A DNA stretch of 64,000 bases from Acidobacteriota bacterium (GTDB taxonomy: Bacteria; Acidobacteriota; Terriglobia; Terriglobales; SCQP01): the NCBI GenBank assembly GCA_027459505.1, contig DAIDIE010000014.1, positions 1-64,000 on the forward strand. Reading direction: 5' to 3'. Both the position numbers and the translations under genes were made by a program. The notes under the pieces are model-generated. The model was given only the letters and a program-made list of their open reading frames with translations, made no database searches and was not told the origin of the DNA. This document shows positions 53,150 through 62,715 of the stretch, in pieces. Each line of letters begins with the position of its first letter. Positions within the stretch are counted from its first letter, which is position 1.

Positions 53150-54709
53150 TTATGCCTCTTGCTCAGAGGGGTGCTTGGGGAAGCGGCGGTGCACGAACTC
53201 CAGCGCGGCTGCGCGAGTGGGCAACTCGCCCTCCAGTTGCGCATCCTCGACCGCCTCCAGAATGCGGCGAAAATCCGGACCAGGCTGGTAGCCGAGCTCG
53301 AGCAGGTCGCGCCCGTCAATCAAACGCGGCGGCCGCATGGCCTCCGCGGGCGCCGCCTTGAGCTGGTTCCGCACAAACTCATAAAGCCGCAAATGCCCAT
53401 GGCTCATGAGGCAATCCAGCCGGTGCAGTTCCAGGTGCTCGTCGAATTGCTTTTGCCGCATAAAGCGCTTCAGAGTGCTCTGTTTCATGCGTTCGACGTC
53501 GGCGAACTTCATGTGCTGACGCACCAGCTCGCAGACCTGCTTGCACTGTTCGCGCGCCATGCGCAACCGCTGACAAATCTTTTCCGCCATGAGGGCGCCA
53601 ACTTCGGCGTGGCGGTCAAAGCGGATGCGGTCCGGGGCAACGCGAAACGTGGGCGGCTTGCCCACGTCGTGCAGTAGAACCCCCAGGGCCAGGGTTGGCG
53701 CGACTCCTTCCGGAAGACCTTCCAGCATCATGCAGGTGTGGGTCCACACATCGCCTTCAGGGTGGTACTCGGGCGGCTGCTGGACGCCCTTCATGTCGGC
53801 AACCTCGGGCAGAACCTGCTCTAACAGACCCGCCCGGTCCAGCAGTTCGAAGGCGGCGCGGGCGTGCCCTTCGGTGAGCATTTTGAGGAGCTCGTCGCGG
53901 ATGCGTTCCTGGCTGACGCAGTGAATCTCCGCCGCGGCAGCCTGGATGGCCGCAAAGGTCCGCTCCTCGATGCGGAAACCAAAGCGGGCGGCAAAGCGCA
54001 CGGCGCGCAACATGCGCAAGCGGTCTTCGCGGAAGCGCTGCGCCGGATCGCCAATGGCGCGCACCAGGCCGGCCTGGAGATCGGCGCGCCCACCCACGAA
54101 ATCGAGGACCTCGCCGCTGACCGGCTCCTGCAGCAGGCCGTTAATGGTGAAATCGCGCCGGACAACATCTTGCTCGGGATGCTGCGCATATTGCACCGCG
54201 TCGGGGTGGCGTCCATCGCTGTAGCTGAGGTCGGTGCGAAAGGTGGCCACCTCGACGGAGATGAGCGGCGCCCCCTGTGGGCTCTCGCCGCGCTCTGGCT
54301 TCTGTAGCGTCTTCCGCTCGCCATATTCCTGGCCGCGCGCGCTCGGATCGCGCCTCTCCGGATCGTACCCTTTTGAATCAGGTTCATGGTGATCGCGGCA
54401 GTGAACCAACACCACCCCGAAGTGGGCCCCTACGGCGGAGTGCCGCGGAAAGAGCCGCATGACCGCGTCCGGATGAGCGTTGGTGGTGACGTCGTAATCC
54501 AGCGGGAGGCGGTTCAATAACTGGTCACGCACGCAGCCGCCGGCAAAGTAGGCGAGGTAGCCCTGTTCGCGCAACCGCTCGACAATGTGCAAGGCGGCCA
54601 CCCGCGCTGCGGCGGCAACGCGGACGCGCCCTTCCGTTCCTTGCAGTGGAGCTGGTTGCTGCCGCGCAGCCTCATTCGGCTGCCCGGCCGGCGGCATTGG
54701 GCCTGACAT
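53150..54709 (-). CDS. CCA-adding-type nucleotidyltransferase with HD domain and a long insertion
   Basis: 519 residues. The head domain has FAGGCVRDQLLNRLPLDYDV (metal Asp pair), then TFRTDLSYSDGRHPD, VVRRDFTINGLL and RMLRAVRFAARFGF. A C-terminal HD domain has LLHDVGKPPTF. Between the second and third strands there is an extra charged insertion of about 45 residues (HCRDHHEPDSKGYDPERRDP onward) missing from the usual enzyme. It probably adds or repairs the CCA end of tRNA; a poly(A) polymerase role is the main alternative. Confidence 0.8.
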   Translation of the reverse strand: MSGPMPPAGQPNEAARQQPAPLQGTEGRVRVAAAARVAALHIVERLREQGYLAYFAGGCVRDQLLNRLPLDYDVTTNAHPDAVMRLFPRHSAVGAHFGVVLVHCRDHHEPDSKGYDPERRDPSARGQEYGERKTLQKPERGESPQGAPLISVEVATFRTDLSYSDGRHPDAVQYAQHPEQDVVRRDFTINGLLQEPVSGEVLDFVGGRADLQAGLVRAIGDPAQRFREDRLRMLRAVRFAARFGFRIEERTFAAIQAAAAEIHCVSQERIRDELLKMLTEGHARAAFELLDRAGLLEQVLPEVADMKGVQQPPEYHPEGDVWTHTCMMLEGLPEGVAPTLALGVLLHDVGKPPTFRVAPDRIRFDRHAEVGALMAEKICQRLRMAREQCKQVCELVRQHMKFADVERMKQSTLKRFMRQKQFDEHLELHRLDCLMSHGHLRLYEFVRNQLKAAPAEAMRPPRLIDGRDLLELGYQPGPDFRRILEAVEDAQLEGELPTRAAALEFVHRRFPKHPSEQEA

Positions 54710-54792
54710 GCCCTATTTTCGCCCGGAATGCGGCCAAGCACGCTACAATCAGCGGGAACAGCGCCGCTTTTGCGGCGTGTTGAACCGCTTCC

Positions 54793-55152
54793 ATGGCTGG
54801 CGAACACATTCCGGACAAGCTTTACTTCCGCATTGGCGAGGTAGCGAAGATCGCTGGCGTGGAGCCCTATGTGCTGCGCTTCTGGGAGACCGAGTTCCCC
54901 GCCCTGCGTCCCGGTAAAAGTCCCTCCGGGCAGCGTCTCTACCGCCGTCGCGAGGTGGAGTTGGCGCTGGAAATCAAGAACCTGTTGCACGAACAGGGCT
55001 TCACCATCGAAGGCGCCCGCAAGAAGTTGGAACAAGGCAAGAAGGCGCGCCAACCCAAGCTGGCATTTCAAAACGGCCCCGACCCGGCTTCCCTGTCCAA
55101 GATTCGCTCGGAAGTGGACGAATTACTCAAGCTGCTGAAAAAGAAGAAATGA
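54793..55152 (+). CDS. MerR-family transcriptional regulator
   Basis: 119 residues. MerR helix-turn-helix [20 protein letters not shown] with [10 protein letters not shown], then the wing [19 protein letters not shown] and a dimerisation helix. The short C-terminus ([17 protein letters not shown]) has no effector domain, as in the HspR/TolR-like small MerR group. TACAAT at 54742-54747 is a candidate -10. Confidence 0.8.
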   Translation: MAGEHIPDKLYFRIGEVAKIAGVEPYVLRFWETEFPALRPGKSPSGQRLYRRREVELALEIKNLLHEQGFTIEGARKKLEQGKKARQPKLAFQNGPDPASLSKIRSEVDELLKLLKKKK

Positions 55153-55163
55153 GGGTTTGACCC

Positions 55164-55622
55164 TTGCGAAGAATTCAGGGCCTGATCGCCGGAATTGTAA
55201 TTTCACTGCCAATGGCAGCGGGCGCGCTTACCCCGGCGCAGCAGGTAGCCGCCTTCAACCGGATCTTTACCGCTTCGATTCTGCGCATGGACAACGCCGC
55301 CGTCCTGCGCTTATGGGCGAATGATGGAGTGACACTGCTTCCCGGGCAGCCGCCCATCGCCGGCAAATCGGCGATCAGGCGCTTCATGGATCAGGCCTCC
55401 CGGAACGCCTCAGGCTACAAGCTCGTTGCCCAGAAAGACGCTTTTCATGGCTTGCACATTTCGGGGAATTGGGCTGCGGAATGGGCAGAGACCACCCAGG
55501 TTGTTCAGCCGCCGCACCATAAGCCACAGATGACCATCAAAGGAAAAATGCTGCTGGTGCTTCACCGCGAAGCGGATGGCCAATGGCGAATTGAGGATGA
55601 AGCCTGGACTCCGGGCCTGTAG
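55164..55622 (+). CDS. Secreted SnoaL/DUF4440-like protein
   Basis: 152 residues from TTG 55164. Signal peptide (LIAGIVISLPMAAGA). The mature part follows the cystatin-like cone fold: QVAAFNRIFTASILRMDNAA, LRLWANDGVTLLPGQPPIAG, MLLVLHREADGQWRIEDEAW. It starts 11 bp after the MerR stop on the same strand, likely one transcript. No catalytic residue can be assigned. Confidence 0.65.
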   Translation: MRRIQGLIAGIVISLPMAAGALTPAQQVAAFNRIFTASILRMDNAAVLRLWANDGVTLLPGQPPIAGKSAIRRFMDQASRNASGYKLVAQKDAFHGLHISGNWAAEWAETTQVVQPPHHKPQMTIKGKMLLVLHREADGQWRIEDEAWTPGL

Positions 55623-55704
55623 GTTGATAGCTCTATACAGTTTGAGGTTTCAAGAATTCCGCGAACCGCGGCAAGCATTCGATAGTGCCGTCTCCAGGCG
55701 CTCT

Positions 55705-56622
55705 CTAGGGCTTCGGCGGTTTCCGATCCGTTGAGTTGGCGGTCTCAGGCCGGGAAACGATCAACTCCCGCCGCGGAATGTCGTAAGTGACGGCTCTTCC
55801 ATGCCAGAAGTCTACGCCGGCAACGCAATCGTAGATGATGTCTGAAAAGGAGACCCGCGGACGTGTTTGCTGAACCGCTGGCGCGCTTTGCAGCGCCAGC
55901 GCGGGAATGGTCGCGTCGTAATTGGTAACTTCCACTCCTGCCATGTTGCGCTTCACGCGCTTGTGCACACCCGGGCTGGCGGGAGTGAGGCCAAACGGCG
56001 ACATCAGCCGCGTACTGATGGTCGACTCCGGGCTGCCGGTATCGATTTCACATAAGCCAGTCCGCGATCCCAACCGGAAGCTGGCGAATGAATCCAGGGC
56101 GATGCCGCGGTAATCGTCAAAGTGCAGCGGGATCACCGTTCCCTGCGCAACTCGCCGCGCCAGCGATTCCGCAGTCTCGAAAACAAAAACATGGTGGGCG
56201 AAGTCAATGGTAAATGGCTGATGGCGGAAATCGTTAAGGGTGATGATGCCCTGAAAATCCGGGAAGCCGTCCAGCGCCTTCCAGACGCCAACGCCGGAAT
56301 CAGTCCAACGCATGGCGCCCACTTCGATGGACGGCATTGAATAGAGCGCCAGGTCCATGCGCTCACCATTCATGCGGAAGCCGGTGAAAACCCCCTGCGG
56401 CTTGCCTCCCAGCCGCTGCACCAGGCTGGGCGCGAAGACGTCCAGGCCGCCTCCGGTATCGAAAATCACGTGCCCCTCGACGCCGTCGCCAAATGTTGCC
56501 GGCAGGATCACCATGCCATCGGAGTTGGTCGTGAAGGGGACCGCTTGCGGCCGGCTCTGGGCCGCGCCGCCTTGGATCAAAGAGATTATCGAGAGCCACA
56601 CAACGATGATGGCGTGCCGCAT
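55705..56622 (-). CDS. Secreted retropepsin-like aspartyl protease family protein
   Basis: 305 residues with a signal peptide (IIVVWLSIISLIQGGAA). Two Asp motifs, VIFDTGGGLDVFAP and CEIDTGSPESTIS, are spaced as in two-domain pepsin-type proteins rather than single retropepsins. The extracytoplasmic location and DTG pair suggest proteolysis, but relatives may only bind ligands. Single gene. Confidence 0.65.
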   Translation of the reverse strand: MRHAIIVVWLSIISLIQGGAAQSRPQAVPFTTNSDGMVILPATFGDGVEGHVIFDTGGGLDVFAPSLVQRLGGKPQGVFTGFRMNGERMDLALYSMPSIEVGAMRWTDSGVGVWKALDGFPDFQGIITLNDFRHQPFTIDFAHHVFVFETAESLARRVAQGTVIPLHFDDYRGIALDSFASFRLGSRTGLCEIDTGSPESTISTRLMSPFGLTPASPGVHKRVKRNMAGVEVTNYDATIPALALQSAPAVQQTRPRVSFSDIIYDCVAGVDFWHGRAVTYDIPRRELIVSRPETANSTDRKPPKP

Positions 56623-56670
56623 GGGACCAGTTTAGAGACAAATTCAGCGATTATTGGCAAATCACGCTCC

Positions 56671-57750
56671 CTACTGTGCTCCCGTGCGGTAGCTTTGCCC
56701 TCGTTGCGTTCGCGAGTTAAAAACCCGTACAACGCCGCTGGGCCAGACGGTTACCCTTAGGTAGTTGCCGTCGCTGCCGCCCTGGATGTTGGCAATGTAT
56801 GGGGCGGGCACGTTATGGGTGGCGCCGCCTTCGGCGGAGGTGTGCAACTGCCAAAGCTGCCGCAGCCCCGGAGCGCTCTCGATAATGCTCCAGGTGGAGG
56901 GCGTGCCGCCCTTGTGCTCGCCATTATCCATGATCGCCAGTGGCGCTCGTATGCCGTGCACCAGCGCCGGGCTGCCACTCTGCATCCAGCCATGGTGGGA
57001 AACAACGTACAGGTTGAAGTGACCCAGCTTGTTTACCGGGCACATGAGTTGCATTTCCTTGTCCCAGGTCAGATCACCAAGATCGAGGATGCGCACGCGG
57101 CCAAACGTCAATACCGAGCCCACCGAACGGGCGTTCTCGGTCTGGTCCGCGGGGCGCGGCGCTGACGCCTTGCACGCAGTCGCGTTGTTCTGACCCGCGC
57201 CCGGCAACGCTTGCTGGATGAGCGCGCCGTCCGCGCTCACAATTTCATCGCGCAACGACCCGATGTGCAGCACCATGCCCGGGTGCGCCAGGATGTGGCG
57301 ATACTTTCCTGTGGCCAGCACCTTGCGGTAGGCCAGGTAGTCGGTTTCAGTGGGCTTGTCATCAGTCTGACGGTTGACCCCGTGGTCGATAAACGTGCGC
57401 ACGGGAATGCGCGCCACCAGGTTCGGGACCCCGCCCACATGATCTTCGTGGAAGTGCGTAATCAGAACGTAGTCAATCTTGTGCACGCCGGCGGCATGGG
57501 CGGCGGCGACAATGCGCTCCGCGTCGCGCCCGTTATTGCCCGGCCAACCCGTATCGACCAACAGCGATTTGCCTTCCGGAGTAACGAAAAGTGTGGATTG
57601 CCCGCCCTCGACATCAATGAAGTAGATGCGCAGCGGCTTGTTGGTGTGCCGCATGGCGGGGGTGTTCCCGGCGGCCCAAGCGGTCAGCGAAAAGAGGGTG
57701 CCGAGGACAAATAAGCCGCAACGATGGAGGAAGGCGGCAGCTTTGGTCAT
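56671..57750 (-). CDS. Secreted MBL-fold hydrolase (ComEC-C-like)
   Basis: 359 residues from ATG 57750. A signal peptide (CGLFVLGTLFSLTAWA) sends it out of the cytoplasm. Metal motifs are YVLITHFHEDHVGGVPN (HxHxDH), LLVDTGWPGN, LDLGDLTWDKE and VVSHHGWMQSG, the order seen in ComEC C-terminal and related MBL hydrolases. The substrate is unknown. Confidence 0.75.
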   Translation of the reverse strand: MTKAAAFLHRCGLFVLGTLFSLTAWAAGNTPAMRHTNKPLRIYFIDVEGGQSTLFVTPEGKSLLVDTGWPGNNGRDAERIVAAAHAAGVHKIDYVLITHFHEDHVGGVPNLVARIPVRTFIDHGVNRQTDDKPTETDYLAYRKVLATGKYRHILAHPGMVLHIGSLRDEIVSADGALIQQALPGAGQNNATACKASAPRPADQTENARSVGSVLTFGRVRILDLGDLTWDKEMQLMCPVNKLGHFNLYVVSHHGWMQSGSPALVHGIRAPLAIMDNGEHKGGTPSTWSIIESAPGLRQLWQLHTSAEGGATHNVPAPYIANIQGGSDGNYLRVTVWPSGVVRVFNSRTQRGQSYRTGAQ

Positions 57751-57796
57751 AGGATCGTCTCCATCCAGCAGCTTAGCCCAGAAAGCAGCGCCAGCG

Positions 57797-57861
57797 GCGC
57801 GGCCGCTTTTCCAGTCGCTTCGGTTCCGGCCAAAGCTCACGGATGGTGGCCGGGCTTAAAC
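57797..57861. repeat. REP-like dispersed repeat, copy 2
   Basis: It shares GGCCGCTTTT, GCTTCGGT, TCCGGCC.AAGCTC and CGGATGGTGGCCG with copy 1 (22928-22990). The copies lie 35 kb apart in unrelated intergenic sites. Confidence 0.6.
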
Positions 57862-57929
57862 TTCTGTACCGTTTGGGAGCTAACGATGGGGATATTTCTA
57901 TTGAGGTTTGACAACGACGAGACGCCAAC

Positions 57930-57959
57930 TTGACGCCGCGCACAGCCCTCCCCTAGACT
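57930..57959 (+). promoter_or_regulatory. Promoter candidate for peroxiredoxin
   Basis: TTGACG (57930-57935), 18-bp spacer, TAGACT (57954-57959). The leader to the ATG at 58184 would be about 215 bp. Confidence 0.4.
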
Positions 57960-58183
57960 ATTCCCATGTCCACCTTGATCCGGCTCCTGTGTTGTTGTTG
58001 CTGCTGTTGCAGCCCGAGCCGGAGGTGCGACTAGCGGATTTCCAGTTTTCTGGTTCATCCCACTGCCCACCCGGCTTGCTCCCGCGGTGGGTTTTGTCTT
58101 TTCAGGCCCTGCCCCGGGTGATGCCCCTCGCAGCACGAATTCATTGAGTCCAGCAGATTAATTGGAACAGGAGAAAATTTCCC

Positions 58184-58864
58184 ATGAGCGATACCCAAAC
58201 CGTGACGCAGCGCACACTGCCCCGCATCAACGAACCCGCCCCCGAATTTGAAGCCAAGTCCACCCACGGCGTCATCCGCCTCAGCGACTTTAAAGGCAAA
58301 TGGGTGATGTTGTTTTCCCATCCGGCCGATTTCACCCCGGTCTGCAGTACCGAGTTCATTCAGTTCGCGCGCCGCTACCCTGAATTTCAGGCGCTCAATA
58401 TCCAGCCGATTGGCGTCAGTGTGGACAGCGTTTTCGCCCATATCGCCTGGATGCGCAACCTCGAAGAAAATGCCGGCGTCAAGGTCGCCTTCCCGGTCAT
58501 CGCCGATCTGGACATGAAGGTTTCGCAGGCGTTCGGCATGCTGCATCCTGGCGCCAGCGACACGGCGCCGGTTCGCGCCGTCTTCTTCATTGACCCCAAG
58601 CAGGTCATTCGCGCCATCCTCTACTATCCGCAGTCCACCGGACGCAGCGTGGACGAAATCCTGCGTGTATTCGAAGCGCTGCAGACCACGGATAAGCATG
58701 GTGTTTCCACCCCCGCCGACTGGAAGAAGGGACAGAACGTCGTCCTGCCGCCACCGCAAACCCAGGCCGACGCGGAAAAGCGCGCCAGCGACAAAAACCT
58801 CAAGCAGCTCGACTGGTACCTGGCCGAGAAGCAGCTTGAGGAAGCGGCAACCGCGAAGAAGTAG
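58184..58864 (+). CDS. Peroxiredoxin, AhpC/TSA (Prx6-like)
   Basis: 226 residues from ATG 58184 (GGAGAAAA upstream). The peroxidatic Cys is in HPADFTPVCSTEFIQFARRY, with VIADLDMKVSQAFGML and VRAVFFIDPKQVIRA typical of the Prx6/AhpC2 group. The C-terminal extension (ADWKKGQNVVLPPPQ) also fits that group. It reduces peroxides with thiol electrons. Confidence 0.85.
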   Translation: MSDTQTVTQRTLPRINEPAPEFEAKSTHGVIRLSDFKGKWVMLFSHPADFTPVCSTEFIQFARRYPEFQALNIQPIGVSVDSVFAHIAWMRNLEENAGVKVAFPVIADLDMKVSQAFGMLHPGASDTAPVRAVFFIDPKQVIRAILYYPQSTGRSVDEILRVFEALQTTDKHGVSTPADWKKGQNVVLPPPQTQADAEKRASDKNLKQLDWYLAEKQLEEAATAKK

Positions 58865-58884
58865 GCGGCACACGCCAGTTCAGC

Positions 58885-58933
58885 AAAAAAGGAACAAGGG
58901 CCGGATGGCGAGCTCGCCATCCGGCCCTTGTTC
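58885..58933 (-). terminator. Bidirectional terminator between peroxiredoxin and recA
   Basis: A perfect 21-bp inverted repeat (GAACAAGGGCCGGATGGCGA, centre GAGCTC) lies 21 bp downstream of recA. Six T follow on the minus strand. Confidence 0.8.
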
Positions 58934-58953
58934 GTGCAACTAAGAAATCCGCC

Positions 58954-60087
58954 TCAGCCGCGCCGCGCCGGTGGCGGTGGCGGCGTGGGGCGCGATCCGC
59001 CCGCGGCGGCGGCGTTAGCCGCCGGACGCGCTGTCCCGTTGCTGGCCCCATTGGCTGCACCGTTTTCTGTGGCGGCGGGAAGCTCCGGGTTGTCCCGCAC
59101 CAAGCCCAATTCCTTGCGCAGTTGCGCCTCCAGCTTTGCGGCGATGTCTTTGTTGTCGCGCAGGAACTGCTTGGCGTTTTCCCGCCCCTGGCCGATGCGG
59201 TCGCCGCTGTAGGAGAGCCACGAACCGGATTTATCGACCACACCTTTTTCCACGCCGATATCGATCATGTCGCCCTCCAGCGAAATGCCTTCGCCGTACA
59301 TGATGTCGAATTCGGCTTCGCGGAAGGGGGCCGCCACCTTGTTTTTCACCACCTTGGCCTTGGTGCGGCTGCCGATTACCACATCGCCATCCTTGATTGC
59401 GGCGATCCGGCGGATATCGACACGAACGCTGGAGTAAAATTTCAGCGCGCGGCCGCCGGTAGTGGTCTCCGGGCTGCCAAACATCACGCCGATTTTTTCA
59501 CGGATCTGGTTGATGAAAATCAGGCAGGTGCGCGACTTGGCGACAATGCCGGTGAGCTTGCGCAGCGCCTGCGACATCAGGCGCGCCTGCAGGCCCACAT
59601 GGGAGTCGCCCATCTCGCCATCCAGTTCGGCTTTGGGCACCAGCGCCGCCACCGAGTCGACCACCACCACATCCAGAGCTCCGGAGCGCACCAGCGCCTC
59701 GGCAATTTCCAGTGCCTGCTCGCCATAGTCGGGCTGTGAAACCAGCAGGTCGTCCACATTCACGCCGAGCTTGCGGGCATAAATGGGATCGAGGGCGTGT
59801 TCGGCGTCGACAAAGGCGGCCATGCCGCCCATTTTTTGGGCATGGGCAATGACCTGCAGCGCCACCGTCGTTTTGCCGGAGGATTCCGGACCGAAAATCT
59901 CGACCACACGGCCACGCGGCATGCCTCCCACCCCAAGCGCGGCGTCAAAAGCCAGCGAGCCGGTGGAGATCACCGCGATGGGAACAATCGCATCCTTGGC
60001 CCCCAGCCGCATGACCGAACCCTTGCCAAACTGTTTTTCGATTTGCGACAAAGCCGCTTCAATAGCGCGGGAACGATCATCGGCCAT
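58954..60087 (-). CDS. recA: Recombinase RecA
   Basis: 377 residues. Motifs: [19 protein letters not shown] (Walker A), [30 protein letters not shown] (Walker B), [21 protein letters not shown] (L2). The C-terminal 35 residues are low-complexity (Ala/Asn/Gly/Pro) and differ from the acidic tail of E. coli RecA. It is the strand-exchange protein and SOS co-protease. Confidence 0.95.
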   Translation of the reverse strand: MADDRSRAIEAALSQIEKQFGKGSVMRLGAKDAIVPIAVISTGSLAFDAALGVGGMPRGRVVEIFGPESSGKTTVALQVIAHAQKMGGMAAFVDAEHALDPIYARKLGVNVDDLLVSQPDYGEQALEIAEALVRSGALDVVVVDSVAALVPKAELDGEMGDSHVGLQARLMSQALRKLTGIVAKSRTCLIFINQIREKIGVMFGSPETTTGGRALKFYSSVRVDIRRIAAIKDGDVVIGSRTKAKVVKNKVAAPFREAEFDIMYGEGISLEGDMIDIGVEKGVVDKSGSWLSYSGDRIGQGRENAKQFLRDNKDIAAKLEAQLRKELGLVRDNPELPAATENGAANGASNGTARPAANAAAAGGSRPTPPPPPARRG

Positions 60088-60129
60088 GGTTCAACTCCGG
60101 AAAAAATTTTTCCACAGCGCCGCTGCGGA

Positions 60130-60144
60130 CGAACATGTGTTTTC
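60130..60144. promoter_or_regulatory. LexA/Cheo-type SOS box upstream of recA
   Basis: CGAACATGTGTTTTC matches the Gram-positive-type LexA box (CGAACRNRYGTTYC) at 13 of 14 positions, 42 bp before the recA start. It should overlap the promoter. Confidence 0.6.
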
Positions 60145-60353
60145 TCGATGCAAACACTCCACGCAGCGCATCATAGCATGAGCCACCCCCATGGGCGAAG
60201 AAAAAGCGAACGAAACCCCCACGGCCGGGGGTACGCAAGTGGGTGGGGGCGGCATCTGCCGCCCGCTGCGGTGTCCGGCCGAAGCTCACGCCTGGCACCT
60301 GCCTGGAAAAAGGGAGCGCAACGCCGCTCAGTTTCCCTGGGCGCGCGTCAAAC

Positions 60354-61586
60354 TCAGTGCCAGTGCCACTTGCTACGCGCCTCGGGGCCACGGACCAGGC
60401 GGTCGCGCCACAGCCGGTCGCCGTTCTCCCGGTTAAACGCCTGCAACGCTCCATCGTCCCACACCACCAGTTGCTTGGAGGTCAGCACCGCGGGGGTGTA
60501 GCTGCCATGGGCGTTCCATAGGGTTTTACCGCTCTGTGCGTCGATGGCGCGCAATTGGCTGTCGCCAAATAAGATCCAGGAAGAGCGATCCCCCACCGTC
60601 CGGTTGACACGGAAGGGGACCTGTTGCGAGAACATCGGCTTGCCGCTATCGAGATGCACCGCAACTACCTGCGTTGCGTAAGGGCCGGAGAGTTTATGCT
60701 CCGCATGGGAAGGGGTGAGCATGTTCCAGGCCAGCGCCAGGGCGGCGCGGCCCGTCGTCAGAAGGCTGTGAATGGGAGCGGTAAACCCGCTGAAGCTCCA
60801 GGCCTGGCCAGTGAAGGTGGCGCCGCGCAGCAGGTCTCTTCCGCCGGCCTGGTCGGTGAAGGCGAAGCCCGCGGAGCTGATGTCCACGCGTGGGAAGGCC
60901 GCGCCGGATTCCCGCATGAGCGGATGCAGCGAACCCGGCGCCAGGTATTCGCCCTGGCGGGGAGCATAGAGGACATTGCCGCCGGAACCGCGCACCGGGA
61001 GCAAGGGCTGCTCGTAGGAGGCCAACTGCACTTTTTTTGTTCCCGGACGCCATTGGCAAATACGGCTGCGGTCGCCATTGCTGCTGAGCATCTCCACGCC
61101 ACCCTCGGGCAGTAGCAGCAACGGGCCGCGCGCCCAAAAGGGCGTATGAAGCGAGGCGAGCTTGCCGCCATTGTGAACATTGATTACCAACAGATGGCCG
61201 TCGCTGAGGATGTAGAAGAGCCGCACACGGGCGTCAAGAGCCATCTCCTCGGGGCGTGGCAGCAGGCGCGACCAGAGCTGGCCTCCAGTGCGTGGATTGA
61301 TGCGGCGGAGGCGGATCAACGGCGTGTGAATGACGGGTATCTGGCCGCCCGCCTCGGAGACGATCAGCAGGCGCGCGCCATCGCTGAACACATCCCGCCG
61401 CAGCAGCGTGCTGGAGGTCTGCAAACGCCACCGCAGGTTTCCGTTGCGCGCATCCAGGGCAACCCCCGAGGTGGGCAGGAGCAGCACACCCGGCGCGACT
61501 GCGAGAACCGGCTCTTGGGCCTGCAGCGGGGCCACAATCCAGGCAAAAGCAATAAGAACGGCAGCGAAGCGGAGCGGATGTTTCAC
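60354..61586 (-). CDS. Secreted PQQ-like beta-propeller protein
   Basis: 410 residues with a signal peptide (FAAVLIAFAWIVAPLQA). PQQ-type blade motifs repeat: LDARNGNLRWRLQ, INPRTGGQLWSRLL, AIDAQSGKTLWNAHG, AFNRENGDRLWRDRL. This is the WD40/PQQ-like fold of BamB-type proteins, without dehydrogenase catalytic residues visible. It is outside the inner membrane, probably a scaffold. Confidence 0.7.
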   Translation of the reverse strand: MKHPLRFAAVLIAFAWIVAPLQAQEPVLAVAPGVLLLPTSGVALDARNGNLRWRLQTSSTLLRRDVFSDGARLLIVSEAGGQIPVIHTPLIRLRRINPRTGGQLWSRLLPRPEEMALDARVRLFYILSDGHLLVINVHNGGKLASLHTPFWARGPLLLLPEGGVEMLSSNGDRSRICQWRPGTKKVQLASYEQPLLPVRGSGGNVLYAPRQGEYLAPGSLHPLMRESGAAFPRVDISSAGFAFTDQAGGRDLLRGATFTGQAWSFSGFTAPIHSLLTTGRAALALAWNMLTPSHAEHKLSGPYATQVVAVHLDSGKPMFSQQVPFRVNRTVGDRSSWILFGDSQLRAIDAQSGKTLWNAHGSYTPAVLTSKQLVVWDDGALQAFNRENGDRLWRDRLVRGPEARSKWHWH

Positions 61587-61777
61587 GCGTTAGCCAGCGC
61601 CAGATTAGGCGGCGCCGGGGCCTCTCTGCTATTGGACGCCAGTGGCAGGCAGCTTGGATATCCCAAGCTGCTGATGATTTTGCTAATGCGAGAAACCGGC
61701 GCAACCGGACAGCGATGAAACTTCTCTTGGGCTCTCCCCGCCTCATACGCGCCTGCCTGCGCTTTTACCCCGGACTG
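61587..61777. other. Intergenic, 191 bp
   Basis: Region between the propeller gene and the acyl-CoA dehydrogenase gene. No gene or hairpin with a T-run seen. Confidence 0.4.
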
Positions 61778-62629
61778 CTAGCGGTAGTTGAAAAACCCGC
61801 GTCCGCTTTTGCGTCCTAACCAGCCGGCGGCGACCATCCGTTTCAGCAGCGGACAGGGACGGTACTTATTATCCTGAAAACCGTCATACAGCACCTGCAG
61901 GATATCGAGGCAGACATCCAGCCCGATGAAGTCGGCCAGTGTCAGCGGGCCCATGGGATGGTTCATGCCCAGCTTCATCACCTGATCCACCGCCTCCGCC
62001 GTCCCCACCCCTTCAAAGACGCAGTACATGGCTTCGTTCAACATCGGCATCAACACGCGGTTGGAAACAAAGCCCGGATAATCCTGCACCTCGACCGGCG
62101 TTTTACCCAGCGCCAGCGTCAGTTCCTTCACCCGGGCGCGGGTATCGTCACTGGTGGCAATGCCGCAGACGAGTTCCACCAGCGGCATGACCGGGGCGGG
62201 ATTCATGAAATGCATGCCGATAAAGCGGTCCGGGCGCTCCGTGGCCGCCGCCAGGGAAGTAATCGAGATGGCGCTGGTGTTGCTGGCCAAAATGGCGCTG
62301 GGCTGCAACAAGCGGTCGAGCTTTTGAAACAGCTCCTGCTTGAGTTGCGGGCGCTCCGGAATAGCCTCAATGACCAGCGCGGCCTTGGAGAGGCGTTCGA
62401 GTTGCGTGGTCCCTTCAATGGAGTCCAGCGCGGCCGCTACCTGCTCGGGACTCAGCTTGCCCTTCTTCCGCTCGCGCTCCAGGTTGGCGGCGATGGTGGC
62501 CAAGGCCTGCTCCAGCCGCTGATCATTGATTTCGCAGAGCTGAACGGCAAAACCCGCGCGCGCGGCGGTATGAGCGATGCCGTTGCCCATAGTGCCACCG
62601 CCAACAACCGCGATTCTGATATCTGGCAA
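61778..62629 (-). CDS. hbd: 3-hydroxybutyryl-CoA dehydrogenase
   Basis: 283 residues, TTG start. The Rossmann motif is [20 protein letters not shown]. The catalytic His/Glu region is [19 protein letters not shown], then [19 protein letters not shown] and [16 protein letters not shown]. It oxidises (S)-3-hydroxybutyryl-CoA with NAD(P). It follows the thiolase gene after 86 bp on the same strand, completing two successive steps of acetyl-CoA/acetoacetyl-CoA metabolism. Confidence 0.9.
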   Translation of the reverse strand: MPDIRIAVVGGGTMGNGIAHTAARAGFAVQLCEINDQRLEQALATIAANLERERKKGKLSPEQVAAALDSIEGTTQLERLSKAALVIEAIPERPQLKQELFQKLDRLLQPSAILASNTSAISITSLAAATERPDRFIGMHFMNPAPVMPLVELVCGIATSDDTRARVKELTLALGKTPVEVQDYPGFVSNRVLMPMLNEAMYCVFEGVGTAEAVDQVMKLGMNHPMGPLTLADFIGLDVCLDILQVLYDGFQDNKYRPCPLLKRMVAAGWLGRKSGRGFFNYR

Positions 62630-62715
62630 AGGGTTCTTCTCCTCTTTTTCCGAGACATGGCCTCGTCACGTTCTCGCCGCCCGCTCCAAGACTCGGTGGC
62701 TTGCTCCTTAGGCGT

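Larger units (their letters stand above)
57751..58183. other. Divergent intergenic region, about 430 bp
   Basis: It contains the REP-like repeat copy 2 (57797-57861) and the peroxiredoxin promoter candidate (57930-57959). Otherwise no gene is supported. Confidence 0.5.

Noticed and set aside
52244-53677. 477-codon plus-strand frame crossing hemB, hemerythrin and the CCA-adding gene
   Set aside because: It spans three genes with clear catalytic motifs on the other strand. It is a GC-driven shadow.
60099-60113. GGAAAAAATTTTTCC as a recA operator
   Set aside because: It lies between the SOS box and the start codon, overlapping the expected leader, and matches no known regulator site. Probably a simple A/T tract.
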